Part shown: in pieces, positions 48,334 to 55,873 of the stretch
How the letters are laid out: each line of letters opens with the position of its first letter
How positions within the stretch are numbered: the stretch's first letter is position 1
Origin: Chryseobacterium sp. CH21
GTDB lineage: Bacteria; Bacteroidota; Bacteroidia; Flavobacteriales; Weeksellaceae
Length of the DNA: 64,000 nucleotides
Assembly: GCF_004119445.1 (NCBI RefSeq)
Contig: NZ_QICI01000034.1
Span: forward strand, 88,070-152,069
Direction: 5' to 3'
Translations under genes and position numbers: made by a program
The notes under the pieces: model-generated
Database searches by the model: none
The model's input: the letters and a program-made list of their open reading frames with translations, nothing else
What the model was told of the DNA's origin: nothing

Positions 48334-48380
48334 TGAAATGGCAGACTTTTGTTTCCGAATGTGAAAATTTGGCAGAAAAA

Positions 48381-49172
48381 TTATTTTTTGCGGGCTGGAA
48401 ATCCGAAAAGATAACTGGTAGCTACAGGTACTACAAATAGCAGAACGGTAATGGCGGAAACTAAAATTTCCATGGTGTGACTGGCTAAAAATTGAGCGAA
48501 TGCCGCAGCAGGGTAGAAGTGCTCATATAATGACAAGCTTAGTTTAATTCCTAAAATAGCAATGACAGCAAAAGCGGCAGTTTCCAGGAAAGGAAATATC
48601 TGCATCAGGCGGACAAACCACTGGGCGATAAATCTCATGGCCAAAATCCCTATAAATACCCCAAGTGTAATCAGAAGTAAGTTATCTGAAAAAGCCACGG
48701 CAGCAAAAACATTATCTATGGAAAAAGCAAGATCCATTACTTCTACAATAGCAACCGTTGCCCAAAATTGTCCCAGCAGTCCGATAGAGTTTTTATACAG
48801 CCAGCTGGATTCTTTGTCAGGGTTTTCCTCGTCATTTTCTTCATCATTTGTGTTTTTTATTTTTTTGATGAACCAGTCAAAGGAAATATAGAGCAGGTAC
48901 AACCCTCCCAGCGGTTTTAACCACCAAACGGAAATCAGTACAGATGCAAAAATAAGAGCGAGTCCGCGGAACACATAAGCTCCAAGGATTCCATATTTCA
49001 GTGCTTTTTTTCTTTGATGTTCGGGTAGATCCATGACGATGGTAGCCAGTACTGCTGCATTGTCTACAGAAAGAAGGCTTTCGATAAGGATAAGATTGCC
49101 GATAATAGCAATGGATTTTGCAGGGTTTTCTAAGATGTCATTGAAGAGGTGTGTAAAATCAGGAAATATCAT
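48381..49172 (-). CDS. TerC-family integral membrane protein
   Basis: 263 residues with seven or so membrane helices and the two family motifs ESLLSVDNAAVLATIV and DLAFSIDNVFAAVAFSDN, whose Asp residues likely bind a metal. Relatives export manganese or belong to tellurite-stress systems. It overlaps the dicarboxylate transporter gene by 14 bp, so it is cotranscribed. Confidence 0.88.
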   Translation of the reverse strand: MIFPDFTHLFNDILENPAKSIAIIGNLILIESLLSVDNAAVLATIVMDLPEHQRKKALKYGILGAYVFRGLALIFASVLISVWWLKPLGGLYLLYISFDWFIKKIKNTNDEENDEENPDKESSWLYKNSIGLLGQFWATVAIVEVMDLAFSIDNVFAAVAFSDNLLLITLGVFIGILAMRFIAQWFVRLMQIFPFLETAAFAVIAILGIKLSLSLYEHFYPAAAFAQFLASHTMEILVSAITVLLFVVPVATSYLFGFPARKK

Positions 49173-50370
49173 TTTTTAAGGGAATAGTATTTTGGTTAAG
49201 TTTTGAAATAATGGCAGCAGAAACTGAAATGCCTATGAAATTGGTAACTGATCTGGCTTCGTTCATAAAGCGGTCTATGCTGTATAAAAGCGCAAGATCT
49301 GTGGTGGGGATTTTTCCAAACCTGCTTAGGGTAAACATCAGTGCAAGGAAGCCTGATCCGGGAACTCCGGAAGCGGTTTTGGAAGCAATGGAAATTGTTA
49401 TAAAAAGCCAGAAATAATCCATTGGCGTAAGAGAAATATTGTAAAGCTGAACGAGGAAAATACATGAAATGGAAAGATAAATGCATGCTCCCGCCAGATT
49501 AAAATTGTATCCAAGAGGAATAATAAGGCGAAGTATTTTGCGGTCATAGCCTTGTGATTCCATTTTATCAAAGATCATTGGAAATGCAGTCTTTGAAGAG
49601 GAAGTTGCTACCACAAGAATGATTTCTTCTTTGATGCTGATTAAAAAATCCCAAAGGTTAATTTTGAAATAAGCCGTTACAACACCTAATATTCCGAAGA
49701 TGAAAAATACACAGGTGAGATATACTGTGGCAACAATCTTACTTAATGGCAGCAAAGTATTAATTCCGTATACAGAAATTCCGTAGGCGATATTAGAGAA
49801 AATGACGATTGGAAGAAACAGGTAAACATATTTGATAAGTTTGAAAAACAAATTTCTTCCCGCATCTAAAGCTTTAAAGATATTATTTCTCTTCTTTGAA
49901 AGACCAATCACGACTCCCGCAGAAATTGAGATTAAAAGAAAAAGGACATAGTTGCTGATGTGTAGTGGGTTTGAAGCCTTTATTAAAAATCTTTCAGGGA
50001 GTTCTTTATGAGAAGAAATAATAATTCCTGTATTGGCACCCGGTTTTAAAAGAAGACCGGATCCGATCCCCAATAAAATACTGATGGAGGTAATGAGTAA
50101 AAAATACAGAACCATCTGGCTTACAATTTTAAAAGCATTTTTGGTACTGAAAATATAGCTTACTCCATAGGTGACTGCAATGAAAATAACGGGAATAATC
50201 AAAACCTCAAGAAGCGTGAAAAAATAACTGCTTACCGTTTCCAGATGTTTACTGACTTCCGGAAAATAATAACCGGTCAATGCTCCACAGATAATTGCCG
50301 TGAATACATAAAGCGTAAGGTTTCTTAGATAAGAGTCGGTAAATGTTTTTTGTTTAGCCATTTTCATCAT
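49159..50370 (-). CDS. Dicarboxylate/amino acid:cation symporter (DAACS)
   Basis: 403 residues with eight membrane helices and two re-entrant loops. Family markers: the serine-rich loop VATSSSKTAFPMIFDKME, the second loop ASKTASGVPGSGFLALM, and DRFMNEARSVTNFIG, the conserved Arg/Asn substrate helix. Takes up C4-dicarboxylates or acidic amino acids with H+ or Na+. Ends inside TerC and starts 44 bases after the citrate transporter. Confidence 0.9.
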   Translation of the reverse strand: MMKMAKQKTFTDSYLRNLTLYVFTAIICGALTGYYFPEVSKHLETVSSYFFTLLEVLIIPVIFIAVTYGVSYIFSTKNAFKIVSQMVLYFLLITSISILLGIGSGLLLKPGANTGIIISSHKELPERFLIKASNPLHISNYVLFLLISISAGVVIGLSKKRNNIFKALDAGRNLFFKLIKYVYLFLPIVIFSNIAYGISVYGINTLLPLSKIVATVYLTCVFFIFGILGVVTAYFKINLWDFLISIKEEIILVVATSSSKTAFPMIFDKMESQGYDRKILRLIIPLGYNFNLAGACIYLSISCIFLVQLYNISLTPMDYFWLFITISIASKTASGVPGSGFLALMFTLSRFGKIPTTDLALLYSIDRFMNEARSVTNFIGISVSAAIISKLNQNTIPLKNDIS

Positions 50371-50413
50371 TCACTTTTTATAAGTTAAGATTACAAAATT
50401 CAAAGATATAACC

Positions 50414-51700
50414 TTATATAATACCAAGAACCAATGCACTCAGCAACATGACGATTGATGATCCGATAGCCCATTTTAAGGTGAATTTCAGATGGTCAGA
50501 GAATTCAACCCCTGCCAGTGAAACCAACAGATAAGTAGAAGGTACCAAAGGACTTAATAAGTGAGAAGCCTGCCCTACAAGACTGGCACGTCCCAAAATA
50601 TCAGGAGGAATATTCAGCTGGCTGCCTGTAGCTGTAATCACAGGTAATATTCCAAAATAGTAGGCATCATTGGTCAGGAAAAACGTAAGCGGTACACTGA
50701 ATACTGCGGTGATGACATTCAGATAGCCGCCCCAGGTTTTAGGAACAATATTAATGATGCTGTTTCCCATAGCACTCATAATTCCGGTACCATTCAGGAT
50801 TCCTGTGAAAATTCCTGCACCGAAGATCATTCCGGCTACAGACAAGGCATTTCCTGCATGTTTTGAAATGATTTTCTGCTGGTCTTTCAGTTTTGGGTAA
50901 TTAATCAGAGAAGCGATACAGAAGGCAATCATAAAGGCAATTCCCAAAGGAATAATGTCCAGAATCATAACGCAAAGAAGGATAATTGTTAGGATCAAAT
51001 TGACAATAATAAGTTTCGGACGTCTTAATGCAGGATCATCTTCACCGGCAATATCCTGTCCGCTGTATTTGGTATATTTTCCATGTTTGCTTATTCTTTT
51101 TTTCTCCCTTACTCCCAGAATATAGGCCACAAAAAATACCCAGACCAGCCCGATCAGCATAACCGGAATCATAGGAACAAATATTTCAGTATGCCCTAGT
51201 TTAAGAGAACTCATTACTCTGGCGGTAGGACCTCCCCACGGTAGAATATTCATAATACCACCTGCTAGCATAATAATACAGGTTAAAACTAAAGGGTTCA
51301 TGCCCTGTTTTTTATAAAGCGGGAGTAATGCTGCCACCACAATAATGTAAGTGGAAGAGCCATCGCCGTCTAAAGAAACCAAAGTGGTGAGAAGGGCAGT
51401 TCCAATGGTTGTTTTTACAGGATTATCTCCTACAGCCTTTAGTATCACATTCACAAGAGGCTCGAAAAGCCCGGTATCAATCATCAGACTGAAATACAGG
51501 ATAGCAAAAATCAGCATAACCCCCGTAAGTGCTATTTCTTTTACACCATCTTTCATCATTTTCCCCAGGTCAGGCCCGAATCCTGCTACTACAGCGATAA
51601 GGACTGGCACAAGGACTAAAGCGGTAAGCGGAGTCATCTTTTTGTTCATGATGAGAATCATGAAGATGAAAATCATTAAAAAACCAAGAAATGTAAGCAT
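50414..51700 (-). CDS. CitMHS-family citrate transporter
   Basis: 428 residues with about 12 membrane helices; LTALVLVPVLIAVVAGFG, DGDGSSTYIIVVAALLPLYK and MNILPWGGPTARVMSSLK fit the citrate-Mg2+/H+ symporter family. Imports citrate, usually as a metal complex. Part of the four-gene transport operon that starts with the DUF2490 gene. Confidence 0.9.
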   Translation of the reverse strand: MLTFLGFLMIFIFMILIMNKKMTPLTALVLVPVLIAVVAGFGPDLGKMMKDGVKEIALTGVMLIFAILYFSLMIDTGLFEPLVNVILKAVGDNPVKTTIGTALLTTLVSLDGDGSSTYIIVVAALLPLYKKQGMNPLVLTCIIMLAGGIMNILPWGGPTARVMSSLKLGHTEIFVPMIPVMLIGLVWVFFVAYILGVREKKRISKHGKYTKYSGQDIAGEDDPALRRPKLIIVNLILTIILLCVMILDIIPLGIAFMIAFCIASLINYPKLKDQQKIISKHAGNALSVAGMIFGAGIFTGILNGTGIMSAMGNSIINIVPKTWGGYLNVITAVFSVPLTFFLTNDAYYFGILPVITATGSQLNIPPDILGRASLVGQASHLLSPLVPSTYLLVSLAGVEFSDHLKFTLKWAIGSSIVMLLSALVLGII

Positions 51701-51724
51701 AGTTTTGTGTAAATATTAATGAGG

Positions 51725-52420
51725 TTATTGTTGTTTCTTTTTTCTCCAGTCAAAACTGTTTCTGAAACCTATAAACCCATAATTACTTGTTTTTTTGGTT
51801 TCCAGCTGATTGATGAAGGCAAGCTCCAAGGCAGAGTTTTTCCCTAGTTTTATTCCAAGGCCTGCGGTAATACGATTGCTGTCGAAAGGTTCTAACTTGT
51901 CAACATTCATTCTTATTTCATTTTTAAGAATCCCGTAGAGCTTTTCTTTTTCACCTTTTTTATTGAATGGAATTCTGACAGAGATCAGATAACGGATTCT
52001 TACCTCGAATTCATCAGGATTGCTGATAAATCGTTCTTCCACTCTAAGACGGTTGGAGATCGATGTTCTCCCGATAAAATATTCGGCAGTTACCTGTTGA
52101 AAAGGTCTTTTTTCATATCTTATCTTTTTAGAATCGTCAGCATTATAAGATTCAAGGACTAAAAACATAGCTCCTGCAGCAGGTCTTATATTTTCTGCCA
52201 CTTCATAATCTACATAAGCGTTTACCAGAAAAAGTCTTGTGTCGTAAGCCAGGTCAAAGGAACGGTATTGGGTAAGCGCAGTTAAAGTACTTTTATCAGT
52301 TAACTTTGCCGACATCAGGTACTGAAACCACATATTATAGTTGTCTTTACTCTGGCTACGTAAAAGACCAGTTATCAAGCAAAATGATAAAATAAGCGTT
52401 AATTGTATATTAAGTTTCAT
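51725..52420 (-). CDS. DUF2490 outer-membrane-type protein
   Basis: 231 residues, signal peptide (MKLNIQLTLILSFCLITGLL), then beta-strand pairs with WFQYLMSAKLTDKSTLTALT and RISNRLRVEERFI-type blocks, ending in SFDWRKKKQQ. The DUF2490 family is a predicted outer-membrane barrel, possibly a porin. Being first in the transporter operon, it may let citrate or dicarboxylates cross the outer membrane. Confidence 0.8.
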   Translation of the reverse strand: MKLNIQLTLILSFCLITGLLRSQSKDNYNMWFQYLMSAKLTDKSTLTALTQYRSFDLAYDTRLFLVNAYVDYEVAENIRPAAGAMFLVLESYNADDSKKIRYEKRPFQQVTAEYFIGRTSISNRLRVEERFISNPDEFEVRIRYLISVRIPFNKKGEKEKLYGILKNEIRMNVDKLEPFDSNRITAGLGIKLGKNSALELAFINQLETKKTSNYGFIGFRNSFDWRKKKQQ

Positions 52421-52520
52421 GTAATATTTGATTAATATTGCGGTTTCTCAAATATATTTATTCGGGAGAGCGGGCTTGAATTTTTTCAATCAATGACAGT
52501 TTTTCTCAACGAACTGCATT

Positions 52521-53684
52521 TTGAGACAAAAAGATATTATATTTGATGCGTTTCAAAATAAGGTATGGACTATGTTTTTAATCATTAATTTTATAATTAT
52601 ATTATTGATTATCAGGATTTTATTTAGTGGTAAAATTCTGGAAAGCCTTATGAAGTACCGTTGGAAGTTTCTGTTGAGGTTTCAGCATATATTTTTCCTT
52701 TTTATCTTCATTTTGATGACTTATTTCACCGAAAACTACTTCCTGGATTCAACCCAGCTGGTGATAAGCATTATTTTGAATACCATTTTCAACATTGGAA
52801 TTTATTATCTGGTGTACTATTATCTTGTTCCAAGATTCTACCTGGCCAATAAGTATCCGGAGTTTATTCTCTATGCTTTAATCTGTTTTTTGGTTTCCAG
52901 CCTTTTCAGAATTTTGTGGGAACCTGCGGTTTTTCAGATAGACTTCAGTGAAAAGGGCTACCACGTCGGTTTTCTGTATAATGTGTACATTTCGCAGGGA
53001 ATAATAATCCTTGTAGGTTCTTTTTTGGGAATTACCAAAGACAAATTTTTAATAGAGCAGGATGTGATCAGTCTTGGAGAAGAGAAAGATCAGCTTTATC
53101 TTGATTTGCTGAAGTCTAAACTGAATCCTCACTTTTTGCTGAATACCCTTAATAACATCTATGCGAACAGTTTTACCCATTCAGAGAAAACATCGGATTC
53201 TATTTTGCAGCTGAGTAAACTTCTGAAATATATTATTTATGACAGCGGAAAAGAAAAAGTGACTGTTTCCCAGGAATTTTCTTCCCTGAAAGCGCTTGCT
53301 GCTTTATACCAGCTTAAATATAATAATCAGCTTGATATTGTGATGGATATTGAAGATCAGGAAGAATTTGATATTGCTGAAATTCCGTCTGCTATATTGC
53401 TTACCTTATTTGAAAATGCTCTAAAACATTCGGCAATAGGGGAAGATCCTCAAGGTTTTATAAAACTTTTCTGTAAAATTGAGCGGTCTGAACTCTATTT
53501 TGAAATTATTAATTCCGTTGGGAAAGAGAGAATCCATGAGGTGGAATCCAATTATCACGGGTTGGGTAATGAAGCAATTATTCATATATTGGAAAAATTT
53601 TATCAGGATCAGTATGAATTTTATTCCGGACCGAAAGAAAAAGATCACTATAAAATTGCTTTAACAATTACTATCAATGGCTAA
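52521..53684 (+). CDS. Sensor histidine kinase, LytS/YehU type
   Basis: About 387 residues if the TTG at 52521 is used; an ATG at 52572 gives a shorter form beginning with the first membrane helix. Four membrane helices fill the first half. The histidine kinase box is KSKLNPHFLLNTLNNIYANS (His phosphorylated) and the ATP site starts LLTLFENALKHSA. The input ligand is unknown. It overlaps the regulator gene by 8 bp and diverges from the citrate/dicarboxylate operon. Confidence 0.9.
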   Translation: MRQKDIIFDAFQNKVWTMFLIINFIIILLIIRILFSGKILESLMKYRWKFLLRFQHIFFLFIFILMTYFTENYFLDSTQLVISIILNTIFNIGIYYLVYYYLVPRFYLANKYPEFILYALICFLVSSLFRILWEPAVFQIDFSEKGYHVGFLYNVYISQGIIILVGSFLGITKDKFLIEQDVISLGEEKDQLYLDLLKSKLNPHFLLNTLNNIYANSFTHSEKTSDSILQLSKLLKYIIYDSGKEKVTVSQEFSSLKALAALYQLKYNNQLDIVMDIEDQEEFDIAEIPSAILLTLFENALKHSAIGEDPQGFIKLFCKIERSELYFEIINSVGKERIHEVESNYHGLGNEAIIHILEKFYQDQYEFYSGPKEKDHYKIALTITING

Positions 53685-54375
53685 TCTGACTATCGTCAAT
53701 GTAGATGATGAATATCCTGCATTACAGCTTGTAAAACAATATTGTGATCAGCTTGAAGAAGTTGAATTACTGGCTTCATTTCAGAAACCGGAAGAAGCAC
53801 TGGCTTTTTTGAAAGCAAATAAAGTAGATCTGGTTGTTTTTGATATCAATATGCCCGGGATCAATGGAGTAGAGCTTTTGCAGCAGCTTCCTGATCCACC
53901 GCTGTGTATTTTTCTTACCTTGGAAACCAAATATGCAGTGAAAGCATTTGAACTGGATGTTGTTCATTATCTTATCAAGCCTGTAGATTTTGATACGTTT
54001 AAAAAAGCAGTCCATAAAGCAAGAGATTTTGTTCAGTTTAAAAGTTCGGCCAACAATCAGCAGGAGGAAGACTACATTATGTTCAAATCCAATTATGTGA
54101 TGAATAAAGTTTTTCTTAAAGATATTCTATGGATACAGGGATTCGGTGAATATATTGTTTTGATGACACCTTTGAAAAAGTATATGATTTTGGAGAGAAT
54201 GTCCAATTTTGAAGAAAAATTTCAACATTTTGGGTTTATCAGAATTCACAAGTCTTATATTGTATTATCGGAACATATCAATTCCTATAACTCCGGTCAT
54301 GTTTTTTTGAAAAACGGAGAAGAACTTCCGCTGGGAAGAACCTATAAAAAGAATTTAAAAGAACATTTAGGGTAA
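53677..54375 (+). CDS. LytTR-family response regulator
   Basis: 232 residues: receiver domain (VNVDDEYPALQLVKQYC; phospho-acceptor Asp in VVFDINMPGING; Lys in HYLIKPVDF) and a C-terminal LytTR DNA-binding domain (LKDILWIQGFGEYIVLMTP and FIRIHKSYIV). Paired with the kinase. LytTR pairs elsewhere sense pyruvate and drive carboxylate transporters (BtsSR, YpdAB), or control double-glycine peptides (ComDE, BlpRH). Confidence 0.95.
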   Translation: MANLTIVNVDDEYPALQLVKQYCDQLEEVELLASFQKPEEALAFLKANKVDLVVFDINMPGINGVELLQQLPDPPLCIFLTLETKYAVKAFELDVVHYLIKPVDFDTFKKAVHKARDFVQFKSSANNQQEEDYIMFKSNYVMNKVFLKDILWIQGFGEYIVLMTPLKKYMILERMSNFEEKFQHFGFIRIHKSYIVLSEHINSYNSGHVFLKNGEELPLGRTYKKNLKEHLG

Positions 54376-54381
54376 AAAATA

Positions 54382-54403
54382 AAGCCGGAAATTTCCGGCT
54401 TAT
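54382..54403. terminator. Terminator between the regulator and the first peptide gene
   Basis: Perfect palindromic stem AAGCCGGAAATTTCCGGCTT right after the regulator stop; on the minus strand it follows the peptide stop. A second copy lies at 54753. Confidence 0.85.
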
Positions 54404-54428
54404 TCAAAATTGTTATCATGCGATTGAA

Positions 54429-54563
54429 CTATGGGCAATATTGTCCGGGTCCAATCCACAGGATACATTGTCCTTTGTAATTGTACTCACAGCAAAAGCG
54501 TCCTGCGGCTCCGCCATTGATTGTTTTCTGAGCATCTCTGCTTAATAATTTAGCGTTTTTCAT
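54429..54563 (-). CDS. Double-glycine-leader Cys peptide 1
   Basis: 44 residues: MKNAKLLSRDAQKTINGG leader with a classical GG cut site, then a 26-residue mature part with a CC pair, a third and a fourth Cys (GQCILWIGPGQYCP end). It is a paralogue of the next peptide. Leaders of this kind are cut by C39 peptidase-ABC exporters; none is in the window. The mature peptide could be a bacteriocin, a RiPP precursor or a signal. Confidence 0.75.
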   Translation of the reverse strand: MKNAKLLSRDAQKTINGGAAGRFCCEYNYKGQCILWIGPGQYCP

Positions 54564-54644
54564 AGTTAGAAATATTTTGATTGGTACGTTCCTGAGCATT
54601 TAAAGTCAATCAGGATTTTGACATTTGGTGTAAAAGAAGTGAAT

Positions 54645-54652
54645 CAAAGATA
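54645..54652 (-). promoter_or_regulatory. Promoter -7 box of peptide 1
   Basis: TATCTTTG on the minus strand matches the Bacteroidetes -7 consensus TAnnTTTG, 82 bases before the ATG, leaving a conserved leader of about 75 bases that recurs before peptide 2. No good -33 box is evident. Confidence 0.5.
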
Positions 54653-54752
54653 CTATTTTTCTTTATTGTGTGATATATTTTATGGATGTTTTTTGAAATA
54701 AAATTTTGATTATCAGATTGTAAAGAAAATAAAAATGAAAAAACAAACAGAG

Positions 54753-54774
54753 AAAGCCGGAAACTTCCGGCTTT
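54753..54774 (-). terminator. Terminator after peptide 2
   Basis: AAAGCCGGAAACTTCCGGCTTT, near-identical to the terminator of peptide 1; part of the duplicated unit. Confidence 0.85.
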
Positions 54775-54801
54775 ACTCAAAATTATTATCAGATCATCAA
54801 A

Positions 54802-54939
54802 CTAAGGACAGTTATATCCCGGACCGATCCATAAAATACATTTTCCGTTGTCATCGCGTTCGCAGCATACAAGTCTGGCAGCAATTCCGCCATTGACCAC
54901 TTTTTGAGCATCTCTGCTTAGTAATTTGGCATTTTTCAT
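54802..54939 (-). CDS. Double-glycine-leader Cys peptide 2
   Basis: 45 residues: MKNAKLLSRDAQKVVNGG leader, then IAARLVCCERDDNGKCILW and IGPGYNCP. The CC, single Cys and terminal C-P are conserved with peptide 1, and the ILWIGPG core is identical, while the N-terminal mature residues differ. Tandem duplication of a unit of about 375 bp (promoter, gene, terminator) produced the pair. Confidence 0.75.
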   Translation of the reverse strand: MKNAKLLSRDAQKVVNGGIAARLVCCERDDNGKCILWIGPGYNCP

Positions 54940-55015
54940 AAGTAATATTTTGATTGGTACGTTCCTGAACATTTAAAGTCAATCAGGTTTTTGACATTTG
55001 GTGTTTATGGTGATT

Positions 55016-55023
55016 CAAATATA
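55016..55023 (-). promoter_or_regulatory. Promoter -7 box of peptide 2
   Basis: TATATTTG (minus strand), again TAnnTTTG, 77 bases upstream of the ATG. The leader between, including AACCTGATTGACTTTAAATG and GGAACGTACCAATCAAAATA, is nearly the same as that of peptide 1. Confidence 0.5.
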
Positions 55024-55094
55024 AAGCTTTTTAAGTCAGTTTGTTATGTTTTTTGTAGACGAAAATAAGATGTTGGTGTTTGGGTTTCAGTAAT

Positions 55095-55817
55095 TTATGG
55101 AGCTGTTTCTAAATACATTTTTCTTCCTGCCATTTCTATATCCTGCTTTACAGTTTTTCTTGTTGTGGCATCAATATAATAGGTTACTGTGGTTGCTTTG
55201 TTACTGATGTCATCATTGGTTTTTACTGCCCAGACCGACTTTCCTTTATATTCTGTCTTTTGAGTATCCAGAATGTAGGCTTTCATCATACCTTTTTTCT
55301 CAGATTTGGGGTTATAATCGAAAATAGAAATCTCGGCAGTATAATGTTCTTTCAAAGGAAGATATCTGATCAGCATAGCATAACTGCTGCTGTCGAAATA
55401 ATGATCTGCAGGAATTTCGATTATATCTTTTTTCTGAGATTTCTTATCAAGATAATATCCTGTGACCTTATCTTTTTCAGATTTGAGAACCATGTCTCTC
55501 ATTGAATTGTAAGAAGAGTGGTAGACTGGGCTGAAATTGGAAGTTTTTACAAGAGTAGAATCCGTCCATTGAGCATCTGGAGCCTGCTTCATTTTTACCA
55601 TTGTTTTGATAAGAAGATCTTCTTTGTTCAGCTTTTTGATCTCAGTAATAATGCTTCCAATCTCTATTTTTGTACCTGCATTTTCAGCAAACCATACCGC
55701 TTCAGAAGTTTCATCCTGGATAAGTTTTGAGTTGAGCCCGGAATTTTCAGGAGTAAGTAGCTTTTGGGAAAAAAAATTAGCACTACTTAGTATTAAAAGG
55801 AAAAGAATAGTTTTCAT
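55095..55817 (-). CDS. Exported hypothetical protein
   Basis: 240 residues with signal peptide MKTILFLLILSSANFFSQ. The sequence SEKKGMMKAYILDTQKTEYK and YYIDATTRKTVKQDIEMAGR suggests a beta-rich domain akin to periplasmic DUF3108-type proteins. Ends 57 bases after the M1 peptidase start region and is read in the opposite order from the peptides' promoters. Role unknown. Confidence 0.65.
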   Translation of the reverse strand: MKTILFLLILSSANFFSQKLLTPENSGLNSKLIQDETSEAVWFAENAGTKIEIGSIITEIKKLNKEDLLIKTMVKMKQAPDAQWTDSTLVKTSNFSPVYHSSYNSMRDMVLKSEKDKVTGYYLDKKSQKKDIIEIPADHYFDSSSYAMLIRYLPLKEHYTAEISIFDYNPKSEKKGMMKAYILDTQKTEYKGKSVWAVKTNDDISNKATTVTYYIDATTRKTVKQDIEMAGRKMYLETAP

Positions 55818-55873
55818 GATCTTTTTAATAATAAGTAGTGCTGTAGTTGTTAAAAGTTACAACCTTTTGGTTT

